From NCBI GenBank assembly GCA_934193545.1, contig CAKPVL010000001.1, positions 62,001 through 126,000 on the forward strand: 64,000 nt of DNA. The letters are read 5' to 3'. Within the stretch, counting starts at the first letter, position 1; the number at the start of each line of letters is the position of its first letter. The stretch comes from an uncultured Granulicatella sp. GTDB lineage: Bacteria > Bacillota > Bacilli > Lactobacillales > Aerococcaceae. The position numbers and the translations under genes are program-made. The notes beneath the pieces were generated by a model, which worked only from the letters and a program-made list of their open reading frames with translations, was not told where the DNA came from and did not search any database. This document shows, piece by piece, positions 51,030 through 60,786 of this stretch.

Positions 51030-52022
51030 ATGGTAGGAATTATCATTGCAAGTCACGGCGAATTTGCTGATGGAATTAAGCAATCAGGTTCAATGATTTT
51101 CGGGAATCAAGAAAAAGTTGAATCTGTTGTTTTTATGCCTAGCGAAGGACCTGAAGACTTACAAAGAAAACTGCGCGAAGCAGTTGAAAAGCTAGAGACT
51201 GAAGAAATTCTATTTCTAGTAGATTTATGGGGTGGTAGTCCATTCAACCAAGCGAACATCTTGTTTGAAGAAGACCCAGACCACCGTGCAATCGTAGCTG
51301 GTTTAAGCTTGCCGATGTTAATTGAAGCGTACGCAAGTCGTTTCTCAATGAATACATCACATGAGATTGCAAAAGCGATTGCGCCAACAGCTATTGAAGG
51401 TGTGAAGATTCGTCCTGAATCACTTCAACCAGAAGAGAAGAAAGAGGAGAAAGCAGAATCTGCTGCTCCAGTTTCAAATGGTGCAATTCCAGAAGGAACT
51501 GTCATCGGAGATGGCAAAATTAAATTTGTGTTAGCGCGTGTGGATACTCGTCTTTTACATGGACAAGTAGCAACAAGCTGGACAAAAGCAACAAATCCAA
51601 ATCGTATCATCGTTGTTTCTGATAAAGTTGCAAAAGATGATTTACGTAAGAAATTAATCGAGCAAGCAGCTCCACCAGGAGTTCGTGCTCACGTTATTCC
51701 ACTTAAGAAATTAGTGGAAGTATATAATGATCCACGTTTTGGGGATACAAAGGCATTATTATTATTCGAAACACCTCAAGAAGCACTTGAAGTGATTGAA
51801 CAAGGTGTGAAAATTGATGAATTGAATATTGGTTCAATGGCGCACTCAGTCGGTAAAGTTCAAATTAGTAATGCATTATCTGTTGACCAAGATGATGTAG
51901 AAACTTATAAGAAACTTCGTGACTTAGGCGTGAAGATGGATGTTCGTAAAGTAGTTTCTGACTCTCCAGCGGATATCTTTAAATTAATTGAAGCAAAGTC
52001 TAACGAAGGCTTAAAACTATAA
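51030..52022 (+). CDS. manL: Mannose-family PTS EIIAB component
   Basis: A 330-residue cytoplasmic phosphotransferase that fuses EIIA (about 1-135; phospho-His9 in IIASHGEFADG) and EIIB (about 160-325; phospho-His177 in VDTRLLHGQVATSW). An Ala/Glu/Pro-rich linker joins them. It passes phosphate from HPr to the incoming sugar, likely glucose, mannose or glucosamine. First gene of the operon with manM 20 bases downstream. A cre-like site lies in its control region. Confidence 0.95.
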   Translation: MVGIIIASHGEFADGIKQSGSMIFGNQEKVESVVFMPSEGPEDLQRKLREAVEKLETEEILFLVDLWGGSPFNQANILFEEDPDHRAIVAGLSLPMLIEAYASRFSMNTSHEIAKAIAPTAIEGVKIRPESLQPEEKKEEKAESAAPVSNGAIPEGTVIGDGKIKFVLARVDTRLLHGQVATSWTKATNPNRIIVVSDKVAKDDLRKKLIEQAAPPGVRAHVIPLKKLVEVYNDPRFGDTKALLLFETPQEALEVIEQGVKIDELNIGSMAHSVGKVQISNALSVDQDDVETYKKLRDLGVKMDVRKVVSDSPADIFKLIEAKSNEGLKL

Positions 52023-52042
52023 CATACAGATAGGAGATTATT

Positions 52043-52855
52043 ATGGATTTTAATGCAATTCAAATTATTTTAGTCCTAATTGTCGCATTCTTAGCTGGTT
52101 TGGAAGGAATCTTAGACGCATTCCAATTCCATCAACCAATTATTGCGTGTACATTAATCGGACTTGCAACAGGACATCTTTCTGAAGCAATTATTCTTGG
52201 CGGTTCATTACAAATTATCGCACTTGCTTGGGCTAACGTTGGGGCCGCTGTTGCACCAGATGCTGCCTTAGCATCAGTAGCGTCAGCTATTATTTATATC
52301 AAAGGGAATGACTTCTCTGATGCTGGGCGTAACTTAGCGATTGGTACTGCAATTACTTTAGCAACAGTTGGTCTTGTATTAACAATGGTTGTACGTACAT
52401 TAGCAGTTGGTTTAGTTCACAGAGCAGATGCTGCAGCTGAAAATGGAGATTTCCGAGGCGTAGCATTCTGGCACTATGTATCATTATCAATGCAAGGATT
52501 ACGTATTATGATTCCAGCAGGAGCACTTCTATTCGTATCTTCAGAAGTGGTTCAGGAATACTTAAAATTAATCCCAGAATGGTTTGCAAATGGGATGACA
52601 ATTGGTGGTAACATGGTTGTAGCAGTAGGGTTAGCGATGGTTATTAACTTAATGGCTTCAAAAGAAACATGGCCATTCTTCTTCATCGGTTTTGCTATTG
52701 CTCCATTAAACGAATTAACATTAATTGCTACAGGGGTTATCGCATTAAGCTTAGCATTTATTTATTTAAACTTATCAAACAACAGTGGAAATGGTTCAGC
52801 TGGTGGAAATTCTGGTTCAGGAGACCCACTTGGTGACATTTTAAATGACTATTAA
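52043..52855 (+). CDS. manM: Mannose-family PTS EIIC component
   Basis: A 270-residue membrane subunit that forms the sugar channel with EIID. The mannose-type EIIC pattern is visible: QIILVLIVAFLAGLEGILD at the start, then GGSLQIIALAWANVGAAVAPD, with several membrane helices. A Gly/Ser/Asn-rich tail of about 25 residues ends the protein. The EIID gene follows within 15 bases. Confidence 0.95.
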   Translation: MDFNAIQIILVLIVAFLAGLEGILDAFQFHQPIIACTLIGLATGHLSEAIILGGSLQIIALAWANVGAAVAPDAALASVASAIIYIKGNDFSDAGRNLAIGTAITLATVGLVLTMVVRTLAVGLVHRADAAAENGDFRGVAFWHYVSLSMQGLRIMIPAGALLFVSSEVVQEYLKLIPEWFANGMTIGGNMVVAVGLAMVINLMASKETWPFFFIGFAIAPLNELTLIATGVIALSLAFIYLNLSNNSGNGSAGGNSGSGDPLGDILNDY

Positions 52856-52869
52856 GGAGAGTGAATGAC

Positions 52870-53796
52870 ATGACAGAGAAAAAAGTATCTTTAACGAAAA
52901 AAGACCGCTTAAGCGTTATGCTACGTTCACAATTCTTACAAGGTTCTTGGAACTATGAACGTATGCAAAATGGTGGTTGGGCATTCTCGCTTATTCCAGC
53001 ATTGAAAAAATTATATCCAAATCCAGAAGATTCAAAAGCAGCGTTAAAACGTCACTTAGAATTCTTTAATACACACCCATATATTGCTTCACCAATCCTT
53101 GGGGTAACATTAGCCCTAGAAGAAGACCGTGCAAATGGGGCGCAAATCGATGATGCTACAATTCAAGGGGTTAAAGTTGGGATGATGGGACCTTTAGCAG
53201 GTATCGGTGACCCAGTATTCTGGTTTACAATTCGTCCTATTTTAGGAGCAATTGCTGCAGGGTTAGCTGCAACAGGTTCTATCATTGGACCATTGTTCTT
53301 CTTCATCGTTTGGAACTTAATCCGTATCGCATTCATGTGGTCTACACAAGAATTAGGATACCGTCAAGGTTCTGAAATCACAAAAGACTTATCAGGTGGT
53401 ATTTTACAATCTATTACAAAAGTATCTTCAATCGTGGGGATGTTTGTAATGGGGATCTTAGTACAACGTTGGACAAGTATGAAATTCCCACTTGTGTTAA
53501 CGAGAGTAGAATTGAAACCAGAGCAATATATTCAATTACCTGGAGCAGATGACGTTGTTACTGGAGGCCAATTAGGAGATATTGTTACTAAATTACTAGG
53601 TGGTAAAACATTATCACCAGAAGCTGTGACAACACTTCAAGATAACTTAAACAAGTTAATCCCAGGGTTAGCTGCATTACTATTAACATTCTTCGTAATG
53701 TGGTTATTGAAGAAAAATGTAAAACCAATTTACATTATCTTTGGGCTATTTGCATTAGGTATTTTAGCTGGTTTAACAGGAGTAATGGCTCCTTAA
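52870..53796 (+). CDS. manN: Mannose-family PTS EIID component
   Basis: A 308-residue membrane subunit that works with EIIC. The N-terminal QGSWNYERMQNGGWAFSLIP and the GVKVGMMGPLAGIGDPVFWF motif are typical of EIID. A GTG at 52861 is in frame, but AAGGAGAG at 52854-52861 is spaced correctly for ATG 52870, which I choose. DUF956 protein ManO follows 20 bases later. Confidence 0.95.
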   Translation: MTEKKVSLTKKDRLSVMLRSQFLQGSWNYERMQNGGWAFSLIPALKKLYPNPEDSKAALKRHLEFFNTHPYIASPILGVTLALEEDRANGAQIDDATIQGVKVGMMGPLAGIGDPVFWFTIRPILGAIAAGLAATGSIIGPLFFFIVWNLIRIAFMWSTQELGYRQGSEITKDLSGGILQSITKVSSIVGMFVMGILVQRWTSMKFPLVLTRVELKPEQYIQLPGADDVVTGGQLGDIVTKLLGGKTLSPEAVTTLQDNLNKLIPGLAALLLTFFVMWLLKKNVKPIYIIFGLFALGILAGLTGVMAP

Positions 53797-53816
53797 TAGA
53801 GAGTTGGAGGTAGACT

Positions 53817-54179
53817 ATGGTTGTATCGTTAAATACAAAAGCCATTTATAAAACAAAAGCAAACCTATTTAATGGGGGCTTTGGATATACCAATGGGGAT
53901 ATTCTAATTGGGGATCGTGCTTTTGAATTTTACAATCGTCAAAATCCAGAGAGCTATCTTCAAATTCCTTGGGAAGAAATAAAACTGGTAAGAGCTCATG
54001 TGATGTTTAAAGGAAAGTTTATTCGTGCGTATTACATTGATACGAATTCTTCTAAAACTTTCCAATTTGTCTCCAAAGATTCTGGGCGCACCCTAAAAGT
54101 GATGCGAGAATTTATTGGAAACGAGAAAATCGTGAGAACTGAGCCGATTATCAGTTTCAAAAAACTTTTCAAAAGATAA
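53817..54179 (+). CDS. manO: DUF956 protein ManO
   Basis: A 120-residue cytoplasmic protein found as the last gene of mannose-PTS operons in lactic acid bacteria. Its opening STNTKAIY-type start appears here as SLNTKAIYKTKANLFNGGFGYTNGDI. It is proposed to regulate the operon, but its action is not established. It is followed by a bidirectional terminator. Confidence 0.88.
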   Translation: MVVSLNTKAIYKTKANLFNGGFGYTNGDILIGDRAFEFYNRQNPESYLQIPWEEIKLVRAHVMFKGKFIRAYYIDTNSSKTFQFVSKDSGRTLKVMREFIGNEKIVRTEPIISFKKLFKR

Positions 54180-54181
54180 AG

Positions 54182-54214
54182 AAAAGGCGAATGTGTAATA
54201 ACATTCGCCTTTTT
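54182..54214. terminator. Bidirectional terminator between manO and the lipid kinase gene
   Basis: AAAAGGCGAATGT pairs with ACATTCGCCTTTT across a 6-nt loop. It is flanked by T on the right and A on the left, so it serves both converging genes. Confidence 0.92.
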
Positions 54215-55154
54215 AATTTTGTCTTGTAAGAATAAATGGATAAGAATCCAATTGAATTTTGATATCTACATTACCATATTTGGTAAATTCGCCATCGGTT
54301 TGTGATTTAATGGGTCCGTTAATTTGAATACGAGCCGCAGTACACTGATACTTTTGTAAGTGATTAGGGAAGTGCTTAAAATGACTACCGTTCGTCAAAA
54401 TAAAAGGAAAAGCTTTAACAATCGTAAACCCACTCACTTTACGAGCAACGACGACTTCAAATGAGTGATTTCCTTGCTTGGCAGTTGGGACAAAACGGAT
54501 TCCTCCACCAAAGAACGAATGATTGAATGCCCCTACAAGCAGATTATGGGTTACTGTGAAGCTTTCGTTATTATCGACAGTAATTACTGCTTCAAATTCA
54601 TCACGCTCTCTAAATGCCCTTAAAATTGGTGTGAGGTAAGATGCTTTTTTGATTCCGTTTGATTCAAGAACGGCTTGTCTTTGCTTTTGGTTTAATTCGC
54701 AAATAGAAGCATCAATCCCAAATCCAAGCGAATTCAGTGCAATTCCAGATGTTCCTGAATTCTGTTCATGGTACGTAAGGAATTCTAATTCGATAGAAGG
54801 TGCATTCTCTATGTTTTGTACGAATACATCCGCATCATGAGTAAGATTCATCTCTCTAGCAAAGTCATTTCCAGTTCCAGCTGGAAGATAGGAGAGAGGT
54901 ACTTCGATTTCATTCTGCTTTAAATATTGTAACGCTTCGTTAAGAGTTCCGTCTCCACCAATAATGACGACTTTAGTCTGCTCATTTCTTTCTGGTAAAT
55001 GCTTCTCAAGAAGATCAGGTAGTTCACCGGCTCTTTGTGTTTGGAATAGCTTAAAGTGGATACTATGTTTCGTACAAGCTTCCACGATTTGATTAATTTG
55101 TTGTTGTCCGGATTGGCTTCCAGACATCGGATTCCCAAAAATAAATAAATTCAT
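54213..55154 (-). CDS. Diacylglycerol kinase/LCB5-type lipid kinase
   Basis: A 313-residue DAGK-catalytic-domain protein (DgkB/YtlR type). Nucleotide-binding GGDGTLNEALQYL lies near residue 68, and LPAGTGNDFARE near 94. It phosphorylates diacylglycerol or another lipid. The frame extends upstream to 55289, but ATG 55154 follows AAAGGATG and gives the standard N terminus (MNLFIFGNPMSGS). It is transcribed away from the FGE-fold gene. Confidence 0.9.
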   Translation of the reverse strand: MNLFIFGNPMSGSQSGQQQINQIVEACTKHSIHFKLFQTQRAGELPDLLEKHLPERNEQTKVVIIGGDGTLNEALQYLKQNEIEVPLSYLPAGTGNDFAREMNLTHDADVFVQNIENAPSIELEFLTYHEQNSGTSGIALNSLGFGIDASICELNQKQRQAVLESNGIKKASYLTPILRAFRERDEFEAVITVDNNESFTVTHNLLVGAFNHSFFGGGIRFVPTAKQGNHSFEVVVARKVSGFTIVKAFPFILTNGSHFKHFPNHLQKYQCTAARIQINGPIKSQTDGEFTKYGNVDIKIQLDSYPFILTRQN

Positions 55155-55207
55155 GCTAAACATCCTTTCAATTGCCATTATTATAGCATAAAAGTAGTCA
55201 AAATAGA

Positions 55208-55235
55208 GTGCAATTTTTACGGAATACCGTATAAT
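55208..55235 (+). promoter_or_regulatory. Promoter of the FGE-fold gene with small dyad
   Basis: GTGCAA, 16-base spacer, TATAAT (55230-55235). The dyad TACGG-AATA-CCGTA (55219-55232) covers the edge of the -10 and could be an operator. Confidence 0.55.
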
Positions 55236-55252
55236 AGAGACGAGGTGAAAGT

Positions 55253-56365
55253 ATGGCAAATGATTTTTTTGAACACGTATTAAATCCAACGTGGAAGAAT
55301 TTACCTAGTGAATCGAAAGAAGTTGTCTTTCGAAATGTATTAAGATATTTTGTAAATCCAATGTCGACCATTGAGAACCTAAGAAGTGTCAAATTTGAAT
55401 TCGGTGGAATCACCAATGAAACTTTTGAAGTCACGATTGATGGAAGAGAGTTTGTATTCGTTCCTGGTCAAAATGACGTTATTTTAGGGTGGGATAGCGG
55501 ATTGTCAGGCCTTTCTGGTCTTGACTGTAGTGAAGAACGTCAAGAGCTTCGTTTTGCCTTTAAACGTTATTTAAATCAACATCTAACTGGCTTTATGTTC
55601 CTCAATCAAGATGTTCAAGAAAAAGATTTATCAAGTGAAAAGCTAACGACGCAAATCGTTGAAGACGGCATTAATTTAATGACGTCAGACTTAAGAAAAG
55701 TAAATATTCCTGCAATGTTAGTCGAAAAGAAACCGAATTTTGTAGGACTACGCTTTATTGGAAACTATTCAGTGGTTACTGGACAACTCACAGGTGCTGA
55801 GGAACCTTCACCTGAAACACTTGAGATTTTAGAAGAAGCAGTGACTCCAGATAACTCGATGGAAGCTTTATTCCAAGATTTTCCAAGAGCGGTGCGTGTG
55901 GATCGTTACTTTATGCAACAAGATTTAAAGAATCCTGATAGTTTCACTTGTTATGTTGCAGATCCAGTTGGTTATGAAGAAGCTCGTAAAGAAATTGAAC
56001 ATACAGGGATGGGTCTTTTAAACGAAGATGAGTGGGAGTATTGCTGCGGTAGTGGCACTCGCCGTCTGTTTAAATGGGGCAACCAATTGCACCGTTCACT
56101 GATTCAAGATGAAGCGAATTCTCCTTTATGGAATGAAAATATGTTTGGATTGGAAATCGCAAATGCGGAATTTGGCCCAGAATTAATCGAGGGTAGACCT
56201 TATACAAAAGGGGCGTGGCTTGAAGAAAACTTCAAGGCACCTGTATTAAATTTATTGCCATTATCGTCTTATTATTCGGTGAATTTACCGTTATTAGTGG
56301 ATCCTAATGGGCATCTTGCTGCAGGATATTACTGCGCTAGACGTGCGATTCGAATTGAAATGTAA
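55253..56365 (+). CDS. Protein with FGE/sulfatase-modifying-factor-like C-terminal fold
   Basis: A 370-residue soluble protein. The first 220 residues are not recognised. From about 230, the sequence YFMQQDLKNPDSFTCYVAD is followed by GLLNEDEWEYCCGSGTRRLFKWGN. This matches the RLPTEAEWEYAARGG...YPWGN signature of formylglycine-generating-enzyme (FGE/C-type-lectin) domains, and then NMFGLEIANAEFGPELI and YYCARRAIRI like the family's end. The oxidase Cys pair of true FGE is not clear, so it is probably a binding domain. No sulfatase gene is near. It has its own promoter and terminator. Confidence 0.72.
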   Translation: MANDFFEHVLNPTWKNLPSESKEVVFRNVLRYFVNPMSTIENLRSVKFEFGGITNETFEVTIDGREFVFVPGQNDVILGWDSGLSGLSGLDCSEERQELRFAFKRYLNQHLTGFMFLNQDVQEKDLSSEKLTTQIVEDGINLMTSDLRKVNIPAMLVEKKPNFVGLRFIGNYSVVTGQLTGAEEPSPETLEILEEAVTPDNSMEALFQDFPRAVRVDRYFMQQDLKNPDSFTCYVADPVGYEEARKEIEHTGMGLLNEDEWEYCCGSGTRRLFKWGNQLHRSLIQDEANSPLWNENMFGLEIANAEFGPELIEGRPYTKGAWLEENFKAPVLNLLPLSSYYSVNLPLLVDPNGHLAAGYYCARRAIRIEM

Positions 56366-56370
56366 TGATG

Positions 56371-56399
56371 AAATCAGTCACAGTTGTGGCTGATTTTTT
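56371..56399 (+). terminator. Terminator after the FGE-fold gene
   Basis: AAATCAG-T-CAC pairs with GTG-G-CTGATTT across a 4-nt loop, then T6. Confidence 0.85.
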
Positions 56400-56411
56400 A
56401 AATATTTATTA

Positions 56412-56466
56412 AAGTCAAAAAAAGTCAGAGAAAGTTATTGACCTTTCCTGACTAATGGTGTATACT
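56412..56466 (+). promoter_or_regulatory. clpB promoter with CtsR heptad operators
   Basis: Near-perfect promoter: TTGACC (56438-56443), 17-base spacer, TATACT (56461-56466). CtsR-type heptads overlap it. On the plus strand AAGTCAAA and AAGTCAGA (56412-56429) are spaced as in GGTCAAAnAnAGTCAAA. On the minus strand AGTCAGG and GGTCAAT lie over the -35. Derepression on heat or protein stress is the expected control. No CIRCE (HrcA) element is seen. Confidence 0.82.
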
Positions 56467-56504
56467 TTAATCATGGTCAGGAGACCACAAAAGGAGGAAT
56501 GAAG

Positions 56505-59111
56505 ATGAATATTGAAAAAATGACTACAACAATGCAACAAGCATTAGGCCAAGCGCAACAAATTGCGATGGTACGTAAACATCAAGAAATTGATATTCCT
56601 CATTTATGGAAAGTATTTATGGAACCAAATCACTTTGCTAGAAATTTATATAGTGATTTACAAGTGAATGACAAAGAATTTGAGGAATTAATTGATAAAG
56701 AATTAGACCGTATTTCTGTAGTGGAAGGACAAAATGTCCAATATGGTCAAAGTATGAGTCAAAACTTATATCGACTCTTTACAGAAGCTGAAAAGATTAG
56801 AGAAAGCTTTAAAGACGATTACTTATCTACAGAGGTAGTTGTACTTGCGTTGATGGAATTACAAAATCATCCGTTGACTCGTTATTTAGTACAACATCAC
56901 GTAACAAAAGAAAATTTGAGAGCTCGAATTGAAGAGTTAAGAGGGGGAGAACGTGTGACTAGTCAAAATCAAGAAGAACAATATGAAGCATTATCAAAAT
57001 ATGCGCGTAATTTAAATGAAGCTGTTCAATCTGGTAAACAAGATCCAGTCATTGGACGTGACGAAGAAATTCGAGATGTGATTCGCATTTTATCTCGTAA
57101 AACAAAAAATAACCCTGTTTTAATCGGGGAACCTGGTGTTGGTAAAACAGCAATCGTTGAAGGATTAGCGCAACGTATCGTTAAAAAAGACGTACCAGAA
57201 AACTTAAAAGATAAATTAATCTACTCATTAGATATGGGTGCTTTAATCGCGGGTGCAAAATACCGTGGTGAATTCGAAGAACGTTTGAAAGCCGTTCTTA
57301 AAGAAGTAACAAAATCAGAAGGACGCATCATCTTATTTATCGATGAAATCCACACAATCGTTGGTGCTGGTAAGACAGAAGGATCTATGGATGCTGGTAA
57401 CTTACTAAAACCAATGTTGGCTCGTGGTGAATTACATTGTATTGGTGCTACAACTCTTGACGAATACCGTGAAAATATGGAAAAAGACAAAGCGTTAGAA
57501 CGTCGTTTCCAAAAAGTACTTGTTCAAGAACCAACAGTTGAAGATACGATTTCAATTCTTCGTGGACTGAAAGAACGTTTCGAAATCCACCACAGTGTAA
57601 ATATTCACGATAGTGCGTTAGTAGCTGCTGCGACCTTATCAAACCGTTATATTACTGACAGATTCTTGCCAGATAAAGCGATTGACTTAGTCGATGAAGC
57701 TTGTGCAACCATTCGTGTTGAAATGAACTCAATGCCAACAGAACTCGATGCAGTCACTCGTCGTTTGATGCAACTTGAAATCGAAGAACAAGCGTTGAAG
57801 ATGGAAAAAGATGACGCTTCTCAAAAACGTCTTGCTATTTTACAAGAGGAATTAGCAGAACAACGTGAAAAAGCTAATAACCTCAAAATGAAATGGGAAA
57901 TCGAAAAAGAAGAAGTCAATAAAATCCGTAATAAACGTGAAGAAATCGATCGTGCTAAACACGAATTAGAACAAGCAGAAGCTGATTATAACCTTGAAAA
58001 AGCTGCTGAACTTCGTCACGGACGTATTCCAGCTCTTGAACAAGAATTGAAAGAATTAGAAGATCAAAACAAAGCGAATGCTGAAAGCACGCAACGTCTC
58101 GTGCAAGAATCAGTAACTTCAGAAGAAATTGCTCGAGTAGTGGGACGCTTGACAGGTATTCCTGTAACTAAACTAATGGAAGGCGAACGTGAAAAACTTC
58201 TTCACTTAGAAGATATTCTTCATGAACGTGTCATCGGTCAAGATGAGGCTGTACAAAAAGTAGCTTCAGCAGTTCTTCGTTCTCGTGCTGGGTTGCAAAA
58301 TCCTAGCCGTCCAATCGGAAGCTTCCTATTCCTAGGACCTACTGGGGTTGGTAAGACAGAACTTGCAAAAGCTCTTGCAGAAGATTTATTTGACTCAGAA
58401 GACCATATGGTTCGTATCGACATGAGTGAATATATGGAAAAACATTCAGTGTCTCGTTTAGTGGGAGCTCCTCCAGGATATGTTGGATATGAAGAAGGAG
58501 GCCAATTAACAGAAGCTGTTCGTCGTAATCCATATACAATCGTTCTATTAGATGAAATTGAAAAAGCACATCCAGATGTATTTAATATCTTGTTACAAGT
58601 ATTAGACGATGGACGTTTAACAGATTCTAAAGGACGAGTAGTAGACTTCAAGAATACAGTAATGATTATGACAAGTAATATTGGTTCACAATTCTTGCTT
58701 GAAACACAAGGAGATACAATCGATGAAGAAACTCGTACGGCAGTTGAGGGTGTTCTAAAAGCAACCTTCAAACCAGAGTTCCTAAACCGTATCGACGAAA
58801 CAATCTTCTTCACGCCGCTTTCTAAAGACAACATTCGTGGTATCATCACGAAGATGTTGAACCAATTAGCAGTACGTGTGGAAGATCAAGAAATCGTCTT
58901 AAGCTTTACAGATGAATTGAAAGATTGGATTGCAGATAATGCGTATAATCCAGTGTATGGTGCTCGTCCAATTGCGCGTTACATCCAACGTGAAATTGAA
59001 ACACCACTTGCTAAAGAAATCATCCGTGCAAGCATCCTTCCAGGTGACCAAGTGAAATGTGATTTAGGAATTGATCATGTGACATTTGAAGTTATCGGAA
59101 AGAATGAATAA
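56505..59111 (+). CDS. clpB: Disaggregase ClpB
   Basis: An AAA+ chaperone of 868 residues that, with DnaK, dissolves protein aggregates. N domain (about 1-150), first ATPase with [14 protein letters not shown] near 207, and a coiled-coil middle domain (about 400-520, Glu/Lys/Arg-rich) typical of ClpB but not ClpC. The second ATPase has [14 protein letters not shown] near 612. Two ATGs occur. AAGGAGG (56491-56497) is too close to the first (56499), so I use the second at 56505. Confidence 0.96.
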   Translation: MNIEKMTTTMQQALGQAQQIAMVRKHQEIDIPHLWKVFMEPNHFARNLYSDLQVNDKEFEELIDKELDRISVVEGQNVQYGQSMSQNLYRLFTEAEKIRESFKDDYLSTEVVVLALMELQNHPLTRYLVQHHVTKENLRARIEELRGGERVTSQNQEEQYEALSKYARNLNEAVQSGKQDPVIGRDEEIRDVIRILSRKTKNNPVLIGEPGVGKTAIVEGLAQRIVKKDVPENLKDKLIYSLDMGALIAGAKYRGEFEERLKAVLKEVTKSEGRIILFIDEIHTIVGAGKTEGSMDAGNLLKPMLARGELHCIGATTLDEYRENMEKDKALERRFQKVLVQEPTVEDTISILRGLKERFEIHHSVNIHDSALVAAATLSNRYITDRFLPDKAIDLVDEACATIRVEMNSMPTELDAVTRRLMQLEIEEQALKMEKDDASQKRLAILQEELAEQREKANNLKMKWEIEKEEVNKIRNKREEIDRAKHELEQAEADYNLEKAAELRHGRIPALEQELKELEDQNKANAESTQRLVQESVTSEEIARVVGRLTGIPVTKLMEGEREKLLHLEDILHERVIGQDEAVQKVASAVLRSRAGLQNPSRPIGSFLFLGPTGVGKTELAKALAEDLFDSEDHMVRIDMSEYMEKHSVSRLVGAPPGYVGYEEGGQLTEAVRRNPYTIVLLDEIEKAHPDVFNILLQVLDDGRLTDSKGRVVDFKNTVMIMTSNIGSQFLLETQGDTIDEETRTAVEGVLKATFKPEFLNRIDETIFFTPLSKDNIRGIITKMLNQLAVRVEDQEIVLSFTDELKDWIADNAYNPVYGARPIARYIQREIETPLAKEIIRASILPGDQVKCDLGIDHVTFEVIGKNE

Positions 59112-59121
59112 TAGGTAAAAG

Positions 59122-59156
59122 AAAACGCAATGGACAAAAGTCCATTGCGTTTTTTG
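59122..59156. terminator. Terminator between clpB and rlmL
   Basis: AAACGCAATGGAC pairs with GTCCATTGCGTTT (13 bp) across an AAAA loop, then T6. The A-run on the left can also serve the minus-strand gene. Confidence 0.92.
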
Positions 59157-59160
59157 TGTT

Positions 59161-60309
59161 TTATTTGTCATCTTGAACGCGGCGTTTTCTAACTCCCCAG
59201 AATTGGAAGTAGTCGGTACGGATGGCACCGTTATAGAGTTTGCGTTTCTTCGTCGCTTTTTGTCCGTAATGATCTTCGAACGTTAAGTCGCTTGTTAAGA
59301 TGTACTTACTCCAAGTTGTCAGTGGAGCATACGTTTCACCCATTTGTTTATAGATGGCTTGAGCTTGTTCTTCAGAAAGAAGACGGTCTCCGTATGGTGG
59401 GTTTGCCACGATAATTCCATTTTCTTTCTTAGTACGGAAGTCCTTTAATTGCATTTGCTTGAATTCGATTTGGTCTGCGACACCTGCTTTAATGGCGTTT
59501 TGTTTAGCAATTTCAATCATTGAGCCATCGATATCGGCACCAAGAATATCGAGTTGAATATTAGTGCGGATTTCTTTTCTAGCTTCTTCTCTGACTTTGT
59601 CAAATACGCCTGGAGTAAAGAAGGTCCATTTTTCAGCAGCAAATGAACGATTCAAACCAGGAGCGATATTCTTACCGATAAGTGCCGCTTCGATTGGAAT
59701 CGTACCAGAACCGCAAGTAGGGTCATAGAATGGTTTGTCGGGATACCAGCTTGTAAGCATCACAAGAGCAGCAGCCATGTTTTCTTTTAGCGGTGCGCCA
59801 CCTTTTTCAGTACGGTATCCACGCTTAAAGAGGCTTGTTCCACTCGTGTCGATTGTAAGAGTCACAACATCTTTTAAAATAGCCACTTCGATAGGATAGA
59901 GGGCACCAGACTCAGGTAAGTGAGTACGACGGTGGTAAGCCTCGCTTAAACGATTCACAATCGCTTTTTTAACGATGGATTGGCAGTTAGGAACACTGTG
60001 AAGAGTGGATTTCACAGATTTACCTGATACTGGGAATTCTGCATCGACTGGAAGAATTTTCTCCCAAGGAATCGCCTTTGTTTGTTCAAATAGCGAGTCG
60101 AATGTTTTTGCAGTGAACTGTCCCATAATGATTTTGATACGGTCTGCAGTACGAAGCCAAATATTGGTGCGGGCGATATCGTAGTCGTCACCTTCAAAGA
60201 AGGCTTTTCCGTTTTCTACTTGAACGTCGTACCCCATGTTGCGTAATTCTTTACCAACAAGAGCTTCAATCCCTGCAGCAGCAGTCGCTACTAATTTATA
60301 TTTTGTCAT
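59161..60309 (-). CDS. rlmL: 23S rRNA m2G methyltransferase (RlmL/YpsC, THUMP)
   Basis: A 382-residue methyltransferase. An N-terminal THUMP domain (about 1-160) binds RNA. The Rossmann methyltransferase has DPTCGSGTIPIEAALIG near 190 and the N6/N2-type NPPYGDRL motif near 305. The short form without the second (RlmK) domain is usual in Firmicutes. An upstream in-frame start (60354) would run into the rnpB terminator. ATG 60309 with an AGGAG site is preferred. The order gpsB-rnpB-rlmL is conserved in this group. Confidence 0.94.
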   Translation of the reverse strand: MTKYKLVATAAAGIEALVGKELRNMGYDVQVENGKAFFEGDDYDIARTNIWLRTADRIKIIMGQFTAKTFDSLFEQTKAIPWEKILPVDAEFPVSGKSVKSTLHSVPNCQSIVKKAIVNRLSEAYHRRTHLPESGALYPIEVAILKDVVTLTIDTSGTSLFKRGYRTEKGGAPLKENMAAALVMLTSWYPDKPFYDPTCGSGTIPIEAALIGKNIAPGLNRSFAAEKWTFFTPGVFDKVREEARKEIRTNIQLDILGADIDGSMIEIAKQNAIKAGVADQIEFKQMQLKDFRTKKENGIIVANPPYGDRLLSEEQAQAIYKQMGETYAPLTTWSKYILTSDLTFEDHYGQKATKKRKLYNGAIRTDYFQFWGVRKRRVQDDK

Positions 60310-60328
60310 AGATTTCTCCTTTATTCGT

Positions 60329-60361
60329 AAAAAGAGGAGTGGACACAAGGCCACACTCCTT
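60329..60361 (-). terminator. Terminator of rnpB
   Basis: On the minus strand AGGAGTG...CACTCCT with inner GG/CC pairs, then CTTTTT. It lies between the RNase P RNA and rlmL. Confidence 0.75.
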
Positions 60362-60375
60362 ACAATTCGCTAAAA

Positions 60376-60757
60376 TCCTGAAGTAAACTTCTGTAAGCCA
60401 TGTTCTGTTCCATTTAATAGCAGGATCTATTAAATTTCAGTAATCATCTGTCTACACATCATGTGTCTCTTTTTTCGTTCATTTCCTAGTAAGAGTGCCC
60501 CTACCATAAGTTTGGGTTGCTCGCTCGAGGGGTTTACCGCGTTCCACCAATTTCGTTTCCAAAATTGCTTCGTCACTGTGGCACTTTCAAGAATACTAGA
60601 GCATAGCATTGCCTTAGCTCGTTTTTCTGCCGTCAACCTAAAATTGCCTTAGCTTATTGTTTCGCTAAGCACGATCACTACAAGCATCTCAGCCTGTGCG
60701 AGCATGGACTTTCCTCAGCAAATTAATGCCGCGATTACTCAAAGTTTACTAAATTTA
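60376..60757 (-). ncRNA. rnpB: RNase P RNA (type B)
   Basis: About 380 nt on the minus strand with the conserved RNase P core. It contains GAGGAAAGTCCATGCTCGCAC, then AAGTGCCACAGTGACG, GGAACGCGGTAAACCCCTCG, and the closing ACAGAACATGGCTTACAGA. AGTAAACTT at the 5' end pairs with AAGTTTACT at the 3' end (helix P1). The core arrangement is that of Bacillus-type (class B) RNA. Exact ends are estimated from the P1 helix. Small ORFs on both strands here are artefacts. Confidence 0.95.
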
Positions 60758-60786
60758 AAAAAGTTCGTTATATCAAATATGATATA

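Noticed and set aside
54920-55154. Extra minus-strand frames near the lipid kinase start
   Set aside because: Alternative frames of the kinase gene and its upstream extension; no independent start signals.
58238-58849. Minus-strand frame of 203 codons inside clpB
   Set aside because: Shadow of the highly conserved second ATPase domain of ClpB; Ser/Pro-rich composition typical of antisense frames.
60430-60652. Small frames on both strands over 60430-60652
   Set aside because: They lie inside the RNase P RNA, which fully explains the sequence.
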